64,000 bases of DNA, from contig NZ_JASVWF010000002.1 in assembly GCF_030286555.1 (NCBI RefSeq), positions 1,054,001 through 1,118,000 on the forward strand. Direction: 5' to 3'. The notes below the pieces were generated by a model, which saw only the letters and a list, made by a program, of their open reading frames with translations, made no database searches and was not told where the DNA came from. Below, in pieces: positions 21,701 to 30,071 of the stretch (the stretch's first letter is position 1; each line of letters begins with the position of its first letter). The stretch is from Actinomycetospora termitidis. Its GTDB lineage: Bacteria; Actinomycetota; Actinomycetes; Mycobacteriales; Pseudonocardiaceae. The position numbers and the translations under genes were made by a program.

Positions 21701-24079
21701 ATGAGTGCTCCCCCCTCGACCCCGCCGTCACCGGCGTCGGGTCCCGCAGGAATCGCGGGGGCTCTGACGAGCCTGCGCGAGAACATCCGCTACGACCTGC
21801 CCGCCTCGCTGGTCGTCTTCCTCGTGGCCGTGCCGCTCTCGCTGGGCATCGCGGTCGCCTCCGACGCCCCGCTCACCGCGGGCCTGATCGCCGCCGCCGT
21901 GGGCGGCATCGTCGCCGGGGCCCTCGGCGGGTCGGCGCTGCAGGTCAGTGGGCCGGCCGCGGGTCTCACGGTGATCGTGGCCGACCTGGTGAACCGCTTC
22001 GGCTGGGGCGTCACGTGCGCGATCACGGTCGCCGCCGGCCTGCTGCAGATCGTCTTCGGGTTCACGAAGGTCGGCCGGGCCGCGCTCGCGATCTCACCCG
22101 CCGTCGTGCACGGGATGCTCGCCGGGATCGGCGTGACGATCGTGCTCGGCCAGCTGCACGTCGTCCTGGGCGGCGAGCAGCAGGACGACGCGCTCGCCAA
22201 CGTCCTCGCGCTGCCCGGCCAGCTGCTCTCCGCACACGGGCCGGCGACGATGCTCGGGCTCGCCGTCATCGCGATCCTGCTCGCCTGGCCGAGACTGCCG
22301 AAGGCGACGCCCGCGTGGGTCAAGGGCATCCCGGCGCCGCTCCTCGCGGTCGTCGCGCTGACGGCGGTGGCCGTGGCGTTCGCGCTGCCGGTCGAGCGGG
22401 TCGAGGTCGGGGGCTCCGTGCTCGACGCGATCGCGCTGCCGATCCTGCCGACGTCCGACCTCGGCGGGGTGGTCGTCGGAGTGTTCACCGTGGCGATCAT
22501 CGCGTCGATCGAGAGCCTGCTCTCCGCCGTCGCCGTCGAGCGGATGCGTCCCGGCACGCCGTCGACGAACCTCGACCGCGAGCTCGTCGGCCAGGGCGCG
22601 GGCAACACGCTCTCCGGCCTGCTGGGCGGACTGCCCATCACCGGCGTCATCGTCCGCAGCTCCACCAACGCCGCCGCCGGCGCCCGCAGCCGGGTCTCCG
22701 CGATCCTGCACGGCGTCTGGATCGTCGTCTTCTCGGTCGCCCTGCTCGGCCTCGTCGAGCAGATCCCGATGGCGGTCCTCGCGGGCCTGCTCGTCCACAT
22801 CGGCGCGAAGCTCGTGAACGTCGCGCACATGCGGGAGCTGCACCGGCACGGCGAGCTGCCGGTCTACGTCGTGACGATCCTGGGCGTGGTCTTCATCGAC
22901 CTGCTCACCGGGGTGCTGATCGGCCTGGGGCTCGCGCTGCTGATGGTCCTGCGTCGCGTGGTGTGGGCGTCGATCGAGGTGCAGGAGCCCCGGAGCGAGG
23001 GCGGCACCTGGCACGTCGTCGTCGAGGGCGCGCTGTGCTTCCTCTCCGTGCCGCGCCTGTCGCGCCGCCTCGCCCAGATTCCCGAGGACGCCGACGTCGT
23101 CGTCGACCTCGTCACCGACTACCTCGACCACGCCGCCTACGACCACCTCTCCGAGTGGGAGGAGCGCCACCGGCTCGCGGGCGGCACCGTCCGGGTCGAC
23201 GAGGTCGGGACGATGGGGCTGGTCGCCCGCCGCGAGTCGACCGCCGGCGGTCCCGGCGACCGCCGTCCCGGGCCGGTCCCGCGCTTCCTCTCGCCGTGGT
23301 CGGTGTGGCAGGCACAGCACGACGCCACCTACGGCGAGGGCTGGGGCCACGGCCACCACGAGCACGACGGTCACGCCCACTCCGACGACGCCGACCCGAT
23401 CCTCACCGGGCTGCGCGAGTACCACCGTCGCGCCGCCGGGCTGGTCGCGCCGTACCTGTCGGACCTCGCCGAGGGGCAGGCCCCGCACGCCTGGTTCCTC
23501 ACCTGCAGCGACTCGCGGGTCGTCCCCAACGTCATCACGTCGTCGGGCCCGGGCGACCTGTTCACCGTCCGCAACGTCGGCAACCTCGCCCCGCTGGGCA
23601 CCGGGGGCGACGACTCGGTGGGCGCCACCGTCGAGTACGCCCTGGACGCGCTGCACGTGCCGACGCTGGTGGTCTGCGGCCACTCCGGCTGCGGGGCGAT
23701 GCAGGCGGTGTCCCGGGAGGTCGACGGCGACACCTCGCTCGGGCGCTGGCTCGCCGGGGCGTCGGAGTCCATGACGCGCTGGACCGCGAAGCACCCGGTC
23801 GGCGAGCACGCCCGCACGGGCGGCTGGGGCGACGTCGACCAGCTCGCCATGGTCAACGTCGCCGTGCAGCTGGACCGGCTCGCCCGCCATCCCGGCGTCG
23901 CCCGCGCGGTCGACGAGGGCCGGGTCCGCCTCGTGGGCCTGTTCTTCGACATCCCGACGGCGCGCATGTTCGTGCTCGACGGCGACCGGTTCGTCCCGGC
24001 CTCGACCGACCGGCTCGGTGCCGGGGCGTCCTCGACGCCGCCGGAACCGGCGACCAGCGCGTTCCCGGTGAGCGGCTGA
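21701..24079 (+). CDS. SulP anion transporter fused to a beta-carbonic anhydrase
   Basis: A 792-residue fusion. Residues 1-430 are a SulP transporter (YDLPASLVVFLVAVPLSLGIA start; ALGGSALQVSGPAAGLTVIV; GMLAGIGVTIVLGQLHVVLGG; NLDRELVGQGAGNTLSGLLGGLPITGVIVRSS). A STAS-like domain follows (about 445-515), then a His/Asp-rich linker (residues 547-567). A beta-class carbonic anhydrase (about 570-780) has zinc ligands in TCSDSRVVPN (about residue 600) and CGHSGCGAMQ (about 658). Transporter and enzyme together suggest bicarbonate uptake coupled to CO2/bicarbonate conversion. The same architecture is known in Rv3273 of M. tuberculosis. It lies between bioA and bioF; bicarbonate is a biotin-carboxylase substrate, but a functional link is only a guess. 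Confidence 0.93.
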   Translation: MSAPPSTPPSPASGPAGIAGALTSLRENIRYDLPASLVVFLVAVPLSLGIAVASDAPLTAGLIAAAVGGIVAGALGGSALQVSGPAAGLTVIVADLVNRFGWGVTCAITVAAGLLQIVFGFTKVGRAALAISPAVVHGMLAGIGVTIVLGQLHVVLGGEQQDDALANVLALPGQLLSAHGPATMLGLAVIAILLAWPRLPKATPAWVKGIPAPLLAVVALTAVAVAFALPVERVEVGGSVLDAIALPILPTSDLGGVVVGVFTVAIIASIESLLSAVAVERMRPGTPSTNLDRELVGQGAGNTLSGLLGGLPITGVIVRSSTNAAAGARSRVSAILHGVWIVVFSVALLGLVEQIPMAVLAGLLVHIGAKLVNVAHMRELHRHGELPVYVVTILGVVFIDLLTGVLIGLGLALLMVLRRVVWASIEVQEPRSEGGTWHVVVEGALCFLSVPRLSRRLAQIPEDADVVVDLVTDYLDHAAYDHLSEWEERHRLAGGTVRVDEVGTMGLVARRESTAGGPGDRRPGPVPRFLSPWSVWQAQHDATYGEGWGHGHHEHDGHAHSDDADPILTGLREYHRRAAGLVAPYLSDLAEGQAPHAWFLTCSDSRVVPNVITSSGPGDLFTVRNVGNLAPLGTGGDDSVGATVEYALDALHVPTLVVCGHSGCGAMQAVSREVDGDTSLGRWLAGASESMTRWTAKHPVGEHARTGGWGDVDQLAMVNVAVQLDRLARHPGVARAVDEGRVRLVGLFFDIPTARMFVLDGDRFVPASTDRLGAGASSTPPEPATSAFPVSG

Positions 24080-24092
24080 CCCGTCTCCGTGG

Positions 24093-24128
24093 CAGGGAAG
24101 CGCCGGTGCCGGCGACGACGCTTCCCTG
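24093..24128 (+). terminator. Strong stem-loop after the SulP-carbonic anhydrase gene
   Basis: CAGGGAAGCG at 24093-24102 pairs perfectly with CGCTTCCCTG at 24119-24128 (10 bp). The 16-nt loop itself contains CCGG-TG-CCGG. It is followed by TCATCCCTTCCC, which is pyrimidine-rich but not a T-tract. Confidence 0.7.
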
Positions 24129-24168
24129 TCATCCCTTCCCGACGCCGGGTCGGCGCGAGTGGGGTGCC

Positions 24169-24174
24169 TAGGCT
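24169..24174 (+). promoter_or_regulatory. -10 box TAGGCT upstream of bioF
   Basis: TAGGCT ends 8 nt before the GTG of bioF at 24183. No ribosome-binding site intervenes, so a leaderless or near-leaderless transcript is expected. Confidence 0.55.
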
Positions 24175-24182
24175 GTCCGTCC

Positions 24183-25376
24183 GTGGACGATCCCCTCGGC
24201 TGGCTGGACACGACGGCGGAGGCCCGTCGTGCGGCGGGCCTGCGCCGTGTGCTGTCCCCGCGCGACGTCGTCGAGCCGCTGGTCGACCTCGCCTCCAACG
24301 ACTACCTCGGCCTGGCCCGCGACCCCCGCGTGGTCGAGGGCGCCGTGGCGGCCACGCGGACGTGGGGCGCGGGATCGACCGGGTCGCGGCTGGTGACCGG
24401 CTCGACCCGCCTGCACGCCGACCTCGAGGAGAGCCTGGCCGACCTGGTCGGCGCGCCCGCGGCGCTCGTGTTCTCCAGCGGCTACACGGCGAACCTCGGC
24501 GCGGTGACGGCGTTGTCGGGTCGCGGTGCGGTGGTCGTCAGCGACGTCGCCGCGCACGCCTCGCTGGTGGACGCCGCCCGGCTCTCCCGGGCCCGGGTGG
24601 CCGTCACGCGGTGCTCGCGCCCGGCCGACGTCGACGCGGTGCTGGCCGACGCGGGGGAGGGACGCCGGCTCGTCGTCACCGACGGCGTCGACTCGGTGGA
24701 CGGGGGCCTGGCGCCGCTGACCGAGCTGCACGCGGTGTGCCGGGCCCGCGGCGCGATCCTGCTGGTCGACGACGCGCACGGGCTCGGGGTGCGGGGGCCG
24801 GGCGGTGCCGGGCTCGTGGCGGAGGCCGGCCTCGCGGGGGAGCCGGACGTCGTCACGACGGTGACCCTGTCGAAGTCCCTGGGATCGCAGGGCGGGGCGG
24901 TGCTCGGGTCGCCGACGGTGATCGCGCACCTGGTCGACGCGGCCCGGTCGTTCATCTTCGACACCGGTCTGGCGCCCGCCTGCGTCGGCGCCGCGCTCGC
25001 CGCCCTGGAGGTGCTCCGGCTCGAGCCGGACCGGGTCGGCGCACTGCACCGCGCCGCCGCGGCCGTCGCGGCCTCCGCCCGGGCGGCGGCACCCGGCCTC
25101 GGGGTGGCGGACCCGACGGCGGCCATGGTGCCCGTCGTCCTCGGGGAGCCGGACCTCGCCGTGGCCGCCCGGGACGCCTGCGCGGCCGCCGGACTGCGCG
25201 CCGGCTGCTTCCGCCCGCCGTCGGTGCCCGAGGGCACGTCGCGGTTGCGGCTCACCGCCCGGGCCGATCTGACGGCCGACGACCTCGCGCTCGTCGACCG
25301 GGTCCTGCACGACGTGCTCGGACCGATCGTGGGTGGGTCCCGGAGCAGCGGCGCCGTGCCTGGGGTGGCATCCTGA
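24183..25376 (+). CDS. bioF: 8-amino-7-oxononanoate synthase
   Basis: A 397-residue PLP enzyme condensing pimeloyl-ACP/CoA with alanine to KAPA, the first committed step of biotin ring assembly. It has LASNDYLGLARDPRV, GAGSTGSRLVTGSTRLHADLE, VDDAHGLGVRG and the PLP Lys in TLSKSLGSQGGAV. The length matches BioF. GTG 24183 gives the usual short N-terminus before the LDTTAEARRAAGLRR helix. A zinc-ribbon gene follows after 35 nt. bioA is 3 kb upstream and bioD is 1.3 kb downstream. Confidence 0.92.
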   Translation: MDDPLGWLDTTAEARRAAGLRRVLSPRDVVEPLVDLASNDYLGLARDPRVVEGAVAATRTWGAGSTGSRLVTGSTRLHADLEESLADLVGAPAALVFSSGYTANLGAVTALSGRGAVVVSDVAAHASLVDAARLSRARVAVTRCSRPADVDAVLADAGEGRRLVVTDGVDSVDGGLAPLTELHAVCRARGAILLVDDAHGLGVRGPGGAGLVAEAGLAGEPDVVTTVTLSKSLGSQGGAVLGSPTVIAHLVDAARSFIFDTGLAPACVGAALAALEVLRLEPDRVGALHRAAAAVAASARAAAPGLGVADPTAAMVPVVLGEPDLAVAARDACAAAGLRAGCFRPPSVPEGTSRLRLTARADLTADDLALVDRVLHDVLGPIVGGSRSSGAVPGVAS

Positions 25377-25411
25377 GAAGGCCCTTCTGAATCGATGTGG
25401 AGGAGATCGTC

Positions 25412-25615
25412 GTGACCGTCACGGACAGCCCCCAGGCGTTCCGGCTCTGGCACTGTGGCCGCTGCCGTCGCCCGCTGGCCGAGGCCTCCGACTACCTGCG
25501 CTGCCGCTGCTGTGGCGCCGTGCACGACGTCGACGGGACCCCGCGCCCCGACGTCGAGGCCGCCGAGCAGCCGGCCCGGGACCCGAACGCCGTGCGCGTA
25601 CGGAACTGGCTGTAG
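25412..25615 (+). CDS. Small zinc-ribbon protein (67 aa)
   Basis: GGAGGAG at 25399-25405 precedes the GTG at 25412 by 6 nt. The product carries LWHCGRCRRPLAEASDYLRCRCCGAVHDVDG, two CxxC pairs that form a probable zinc ribbon, with a polar C-terminal tail ending in NAVRVRNWL. No named family was recognised. It could be an accessory nucleic-acid-binding or metal-handling protein. It is likely cotranscribed with bioF; a role in biotin synthesis is not demonstrated by sequence. Confidence 0.7.
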   Translation: MTVTDSPQAFRLWHCGRCRRPLAEASDYLRCRCCGAVHDVDGTPRPDVEAAEQPARDPNAVRVRNWL

Positions 25616-25633
25616 CGCCGACCCCGTCCCGCT

Positions 25634-25757
25634 TTGAGCGAAGGGCCCCTTCCGTCGAATAGATGGGCCAGGGGCGCCCATCGCCAGCGCGGCGCCGACC
25701 TGGTCGTGGGCGCCCATCGGCGGCTCTATCGAGCGAAGGGCCCCTTCGCTCGAGACC
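25634..25757 (+). repeat. GAGCGAAGGG-type dispersed element, copy B
   Basis: Two hairpin units flank a GGGCGCCCATCG direct pair. The second unit, 25731-25751, is a near-perfect palindrome (GAGCGAAGGG, C, CCCTTCGCTC). The layout is the same as in copy C at 51679: TTGAGCGAAGGGC, CCTTCCGTCG, TAGANGGGCC, GGGCGCCC, then the second hairpin. Confidence 0.75.
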
Positions 25758-25893
25758 AGTGCCACAAGATCTCGTTCCGGCGCGCGAAGTGGGGCGGGGA
25801 CCGATCGGTCCGCTCCGTCGAATGAGATCTTCGCTCACGACGAGCCCGGCGCCCCCTCCCGCACGCGGGGACCGGGACGACACACTCGCCCGC

Positions 25894-26598
25894 ATGGACG
25901 ACGAGGACCCGCGTCCCGCGCTGAGGGGTGCCACGTACCGCGGGGACGGAGAGACGGTGGTCTCCGTTCTCGGCCGCCTCGACCCGAGGGAGTACCTGCA
26001 GATCGGCGGCGACGGGCTGCTCCTGGCCCTCGTGCAGCGTGTCGACGGCGCGGCGGATCTGGCCGGCCGGTGGGTCGAGATGCTGCGCGAGCGGGATCGT
26101 GACGGCGACGCCGAGCTCGCCGATCAGCTCGACGCACGTCTCGGTCGGGGGCCGTCCCCGATGCTCCGTCCCCTCCCGATCGACCTCGAGCAGCTCACCG
26201 ACGTCCTCGAGGGAGACCCCACGAGCCCGGGTGGGCGGATCGACCTCGACACCGGTGAGGTGTGGCCGATCTTCGACGACTTCCTGACGGACCAGGCGAA
26301 CGACGGGGACGAGGACGGCGAGGAGCGGGAGTGGCTGGAGGTCCCGTGTCTCGGGTCCCGCGCCTCCTACCGTGACATGCAGGACTTCATCGACACCCTC
26401 GACGACCCCGGACGGCGCGACCGGCTGGAGATCGCGATCGAGGGCCGGGGTGCCTTCCGCCGCTTCAAGGACGTCCTGGCTCGGAGCGAGGCGGACCTCA
26501 CCCGCTGGTACGGCTTCTCCGACGAGCGGCAACGCGGCCGGGCCCGGGCCTGGCTCGCCGATGCCGGGTACGCGGTGAGTCCACGTCGGGGCTCCTGA
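25894..26598 (+). CDS. UPF0158-family protein
   Basis: A 234-residue cytosolic protein. The C-terminal half has the family's pattern: GGRIDLDTGEVWPIFDDFL, an acidic spacer (NDGDEDGEEREW), SRASYRDMQDFIDTLDD, and the final IEGRGAFRRFKDVLARSEADLTRWYGFSDERQRGRARAWL. The function of UPF0158 proteins is unknown. ATG 25894 was chosen; the frame upstream runs into the repeat element and is not protein-like. The flanking repeat and bioD's own promoter suggest it is a single-gene unit. Confidence 0.8.
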   Translation: MDDEDPRPALRGATYRGDGETVVSVLGRLDPREYLQIGGDGLLLALVQRVDGAADLAGRWVEMLRERDRDGDAELADQLDARLGRGPSPMLRPLPIDLEQLTDVLEGDPTSPGGRIDLDTGEVWPIFDDFLTDQANDGDEDGEEREWLEVPCLGSRASYRDMQDFIDTLDDPGRRDRLEIAIEGRGAFRRFKDVLARSEADLTRWYGFSDERQRGRARAWLADAGYAVSPRRGS

Positions 26599-26627
26599 CA
26601 CGAGCCGCGACAGGAGCACCCGGCGCC

Positions 26628-26633
26628 TAGGCT
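26628..26633 (+). promoter_or_regulatory. -10 box TAGGCT, leaderless start of bioD-bioB-bsaP
   Basis: TAGGCT ends 6 nt before the GTG of bioD at 26640. The same hexamer precedes bioF and the histidine kinase at nearly the same distance. Confidence 0.55.
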
Positions 26634-26639
26634 CGCCCC

Positions 26640-27362
26640 GTGCGCACGATGATCATCACCGGCACCGGCACGGACGTGGGCAAGACGGTCGTGACGGCGG
26701 CCGTGGCCGCGCTCGCGGCGGCGGCCGGGGACCGGGTCGTCGTCGTGAAGCCCGCGCAGACCGGGATCGCGCCGGGGGAGCCGGGGGACCTCGCCGACGT
26801 CGAGCGGCTGACCGGGCACCGCGTGCGGACCCTCGAGCTCGCCCGGTACCCCGAGCCGCTCGCGCCGGCCACCGCGGCGCGGCGCTCCGGGCTCCCACCG
26901 CTGCACGTCGCAGACGTCGAGAAGGCCCTCGCCGGGATCGACGACGCCGACCTCGTCCTCGTCGAGGGCGCCGGCGGCCTCCTGGTCCGGCTGAACGACG
27001 ACGGCGAGACCCTCGCCGACCTCGACCTCCCCGTGCTGCTCGTCGCCACGGCGGGTCTGGGCGTGCTGAACACCGCCGCGCTGACCGCCGAGGCCCTCGC
27101 GAGCCGACGCCGCGACCTGCTGGGCACCGTCGTCGGCGCCTACCCGGAGCACCCCGACCTCGCCGAACGCACCAACCTCGCCGACCTGCCGCGCGTGACC
27201 GGCCGACCCCTGCTCGGCGTCCTGCCGGCGGACCTCGGCCGGAGCGCGCCCGACGACCTCGAGGCCGCCGCCCGGTGTGGCCTGCATCCCGTCCTGGGTG
27301 GGCAGTGGATCGAGCCGTCGGACGTGAGGCAGACTCCGGACGGTTCGACCCCCGACGCATAG
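26640..27362 (+). CDS. bioD: Dethiobiotin synthetase
   Basis: A 240-residue ATP-dependent carboxylase closing the ureido ring of DAPA to give dethiobiotin. The P-loop is [13 protein letters not shown]; the substrate-binding KPAQTG and [11 protein letters not shown] follow, both typical of BioD. It is first in a tight bioD-bioB-bsaP-membrane protein operon, with bioB starting 10 nt downstream. Start GTG with the leaderless -10 noted above. No obvious BioQ or BirA operator was seen in the short upstream gap. Confidence 0.95.
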   Translation: MRTMIITGTGTDVGKTVVTAAVAALAAAAGDRVVVVKPAQTGIAPGEPGDLADVERLTGHRVRTLELARYPEPLAPATAARRSGLPPLHVADVEKALAGIDDADLVLVEGAGGLLVRLNDDGETLADLDLPVLLVATAGLGVLNTAALTAEALASRRRDLLGTVVGAYPEHPDLAERTNLADLPRVTGRPLLGVLPADLGRSAPDDLEAAARCGLHPVLGGQWIEPSDVRQTPDGSTPDA

Positions 27363-27372
27363 GAGCGACCGC

Positions 27373-28410
27373 GTGACGACGGCGAGCACCGAGACCGCCA
27401 CCGGCACCACGGGAGAGGGCGACATCCTCGCCGTCGCCCGGGAGCAGGTCCTCGAGCGCGGGGAGGGCCTGTCCGAGGCGCAGGTCCTGGAGGTGCTTCG
27501 CCTGCCCGCGGAGCGGCTCACCGAGGCCCTCGCGCTGGCCCACGACGTGCGCATGCGCTGGTGCGGGCCGGACATCGAGGTCGAGGGCATCGTCAGCCTG
27601 AAGACCGGCGGCTGCCCGGAGGACTGCCACTTCTGCTCCCAGTCGGGGCTGTTCGACTCCCCGGTGCGCGCGGCGTGGCTGGACAAAGACCGGCTGGTCG
27701 AGGCGGCGAAGCAGACCGCGAAGACCGGGGCGACGGAGTTCTGCATCGTCGCCGCCGTCCGGGGACCGGACGAGAAGCTCATGGAGCAGATCCGGGTCGG
27801 GGTCGCGGCGATCCGCGCCGAGGTCGACATCAACGTCGCCTGCTCGCTGGGGATGCTGACCCAGGACCAGGTCGACCGGCTCGCCGCGATGGGCGTGCAC
27901 CGCTACAACCACAACCTGGAGACCGCGCGCAGCCACTTCCCGGAGGTCGTCACGACCCACACCTGGGAGGAGCGCTGGGAGACCCTGCAGATGGTGCGGG
28001 CCGCGGGCATGGAGGTCTGCTGCGGCGGCATCGTGGGGATGGGGGAGACCCTCGAGCAGCGCGCGGAGTTCGCCGTGCAGCTCGCGGAGCTCGAGCCCGA
28101 CGAGGTCCCGATGAACTTCCTGATCCCGAACCCGGGCACCCCGTTCGCGCACCTGGAGGTGCCGCAGGGCCCGGACGCGTTGATGACGATCGCGGCGTTC
28201 CGGCTGGCGATGCCGAAGACCGTGCTGCGCTTCGCCGGCGGCCGGGAGCTGACCCTCGGGGACCTCGGCGCGGAGCAGGGCATGCTCGGCGGGATCAACG
28301 CGATCATCGTCGGGAACTACCTGACGAACCTGGGGCGCCCGGCCGAGCAGGACCTCGAGATGCTCGACACGCTGAAGATGCCGATCAAGGCCCTGAACGA
28401 CACCCTGTGA
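27373..28410 (+). CDS. bioB: Biotin synthase (radical SAM)
   Basis: A 345-residue radical SAM enzyme inserting sulfur into dethiobiotin. The [4Fe-4S] motif is [10 protein letters not shown] (Cys81, Cys85, Cys88). The second-cluster ligands lie in [10 protein letters not shown], the NVACSLGML region and [11 protein letters not shown], with the Arg of [19 protein letters not shown] sits 10 nt before the GTG. The stop overlaps bsaP by 4 nt (GTGA). The pairing with bsaP indicates the actinobacterial BioB type, which depends on that auxiliary protein. Confidence 0.96.
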   Translation: MTTASTETATGTTGEGDILAVAREQVLERGEGLSEAQVLEVLRLPAERLTEALALAHDVRMRWCGPDIEVEGIVSLKTGGCPEDCHFCSQSGLFDSPVRAAWLDKDRLVEAAKQTAKTGATEFCIVAAVRGPDEKLMEQIRVGVAAIRAEVDINVACSLGMLTQDQVDRLAAMGVHRYNHNLETARSHFPEVVTTHTWEERWETLQMVRAAGMEVCCGGIVGMGETLEQRAEFAVQLAELEPDEVPMNFLIPNPGTPFAHLEVPQGPDALMTIAAFRLAMPKTVLRFAGGRELTLGDLGAEQGMLGGINAIIVGNYLTNLGRPAEQDLEMLDTLKMPIKALNDTL

Positions 28411-28616
28411 CGACGACCGTGGGCACGTTCTGCTCCTTCTGCGGCGGCGAGGCCGCGTCCGGCGACCACGAGCACTGCCGGGCGCGCCTGTCGCTGATCG
28501 ACCCGCCGCGCTACTGCCCGGAGTGCGGGCGCCGGATGGTGGTGCAGGTCGACCCCATGGGCTGGACGGCGCGCTGCAGTCGGCACGGCGAGACCACGAA
28601 CGCCGCCCAGCGGTGA
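28407..28616 (+). CDS. bsaP: Biotin synthase auxiliary protein BsaP
   Basis: A 69-residue protein overlapping bioB by 4 nt and the next gene by 4 nt. It carries [16 protein letters not shown] near the N-terminus and [14 protein letters not shown] with a later [10 protein letters not shown], giving two or three Cys-based metal sites. Its size, position directly after bioB and Cys pattern match mycobacterial Rv1590/BsaP, reported to be required for BioB to convert dethiobiotin to biotin, probably by supporting the iron-sulfur cluster. The assignment rests on context and Cys pattern. A generic zinc ribbon is the alternative. Confidence 0.85.
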   Translation: MTTTVGTFCSFCGGEAASGDHEHCRARLSLIDPPRYCPECGRRMVVQVDPMGWTARCSRHGETTNAAQR

Positions 28617-29251
28617 CGCCCGACCCGGCCGTCGACGAGTTCGTCCGCGAGGAGCCACGGGGTGTCCTGGCGCGGGAGGAGCTGCTCGGCGACCTCCGAC
28701 CGACCCTCGTGGCGATGGTGGCGGTCGCCCTGTCCGGGGTCGTCCTCGGACTGATCTGGGCGCTCGTCGCCCCCGGTCAGGCCACCGTCACGACGGCGTC
28801 CGGGGCCAGTTCCCCGCTCGCGGCGGAGTCCGACCACGTCTTCGACGCCACCGCGATCTTCTTCCTCCTCGCGGCCGCCTACGGCGTGGTCGTCGGGGTC
28901 CTCGCGTGGCGGCGCGTCACGCGGCGGGGCCCGGTGACGCTCCTCGGCATCGGGGTGGCGACGACGGCCGGGGGCTGGGTCGCGGCCTTCGTCGGGACCC
29001 GCCTGGCCGGCCCGCTCACCGACCGGCACCCGATCGGCGTGCTGCTCGACCGCGCGGAGGCGTCCGGCAGCGCGGCCGGCGGCGCACCGATCCCGGCCAC
29101 GCTCTCCACGGTCCCGCCCACCATCGGCTCCTTCTGGACGGTGCTCGCGGCGGGTGTCGGTGCGGTCCTCGCCTACCTGCTCTGCGCCATCGCCCTGGGC
29201 GAGGACGACATGTGCCGTCCGGAGGGCCCCGGACCGGAGCCGGCCCCCTAG
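28613..29251 (+). CDS. Four-helix membrane protein (DUF2567-like) of the biotin operon
   Basis: A 212-residue protein with about four membrane helices: LVAMVAVALSGVVLGLIWAL, AIFFLLAAAYGVVVGVLAW, LLGIGVATTAGGWVAAFVG and FWTVLAAGVGAVLAYLLCAI. Between helices 1 and 2 is a short extracytoplasmic segment, and the loop before helix 4 contains TVPPTIGS. The GTG overlaps the bsaP stop (GTGA). M. tuberculosis has a membrane protein (Rv1591) in the same place, so the link to bioB-bsaP is conserved. Function unknown. The gene is convergent with the LON-domain gene and overlaps it by 4 nt. Confidence 0.8.
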   Translation: MTPDPAVDEFVREEPRGVLAREELLGDLRPTLVAMVAVALSGVVLGLIWALVAPGQATVTTASGASSPLAAESDHVFDATAIFFLLAAAYGVVVGVLAWRRVTRRGPVTLLGIGVATTAGGWVAAFVGTRLAGPLTDRHPIGVLLDRAEASGSAAGGAPIPATLSTVPPTIGSFWTVLAAGVGAVLAYLLCAIALGEDDMCRPEGPGPEPAP

Positions 29252-30012
29252 TTGTCGCTGGAGGGGACGGCGAACTTCGCGGTCGGCGCCCACACCGCGC
29301 CCAGCCGCCCGAGCAGCGTCGCCTCGCGGCTCATCGCGTGCGAGACCAGCTCCAGGCGCGCCTTCGGGCAGGTCTGCTCGAGCAGTTCCTGACGGTCCGC
29401 GAGCGGGAGCAGGCAGTCCGCGGCGAGCACGTGCGGCAGCACGGTGACGTCGACGTCGGTGTCCTCGGTCGAGACCGGCGGCGCCGCGGCGGCCTCCTCG
29501 TCGACGTCGTCGACCCCGTCGAGGTCGTCCTCGGTGCCCTCCGCGAGCGCCGCGTCGCGGTCGGCCTCGCGGCGATAGGTCCACGCGGTGCTGCAGTAGC
29601 GCCGGTGCGCGGCACGCGCAGCCCGCTCGAGCGGCTCCAGATCGGCCGGGTCGTCGCCCTCGAGGTCGGGCACCCACTCGACGGTCGCGGTGAGGTACGG
29701 CGAGGCGGTCGCGTCGATGTCGAGCAGCCGGAACCGCCGGTCGCCCTGGGTGAGCATGTCGAAGCGGCCGTCGGGCAGGCGCCGGACCTCGCGCAGCGCG
29801 GCGGAGCAGCCGACCTCGTGGAGCCCGTCCATCCCGTCGTCGGGACCCCAGCCCTCACGGACCGCGACGACGCCGAACTGCTTGCCGGGGAACGCGCCGG
29901 TCACCAGGTCGATCGTCATCTGCCGGTAGCGCGGCTCGAAGATGTGCAGCGGGAGCGGTGCCCCGGGCAGCAGGACGGTGCCCAGCGGGAAGAGGGGCAA
30001 CGTCTCGGGCAC
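29248..30012 (-). CDS. LON peptidase substrate-binding domain protein
   Basis: A 254-residue stand-alone LON N-terminal domain: LPLFPLGTVLLPGAPLPLHIFEPRYRQM at the start is diagnostic, followed by FGVVAVREGW, VGCSAALREVRRLPDGRFDMLTQGDRRFRLL. There is no AAA or protease domain. A Glu/Asp-rich insert lies in the middle (about 140-180). Such proteins may act as adaptor or chaperone-like factors; the function is not established. GTG 30012 is preferred because a TAGCGT box ends 7 nt upstream on this strand; GTG 30021 overlaps that box. Confidence 0.85.
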   Translation of the reverse strand: MPETLPLFPLGTVLLPGAPLPLHIFEPRYRQMTIDLVTGAFPGKQFGVVAVREGWGPDDGMDGLHEVGCSAALREVRRLPDGRFDMLTQGDRRFRLLDIDATASPYLTATVEWVPDLEGDDPADLEPLERAARAAHRRYCSTAWTYRREADRDAALAEGTEDDLDGVDDVDEEAAAAPPVSTEDTDVDVTVLPHVLAADCLLPLADRQELLEQTCPKARLELVSHAMSREATLLGRLGAVWAPTAKFAVPSSDN

Positions 30013-30019
30013 AGCGACC

Positions 30020-30025
30020 ACGCTA
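30020..30025 (-). promoter_or_regulatory. -10 box TAGCGT for the LON-domain gene (minus strand)
   Basis: Read on the minus strand, TAGCGT ends 7 nt before GTG 30012, consistent with a leaderless transcript. Confidence 0.45.
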
Positions 30026-30071
30026 CGGCCGAACCGTCCCCGTCGCCGGGTGAGCGGACCGGCCCGGACCG

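Noticed and set aside
21391-21786. Minus-strand 131-codon frame in the bioA-SulP gap
   Set aside because: No ribosome-binding site or recognisable motif, and it overlaps the SulP start. Treated as chance.
25663-25893. N-terminal extension of the UPF0158 gene back to 25663
   Set aside because: The extra 77 codons translate the dispersed repeat and are not conserved-looking. ATG 25894 gives the normal protein.
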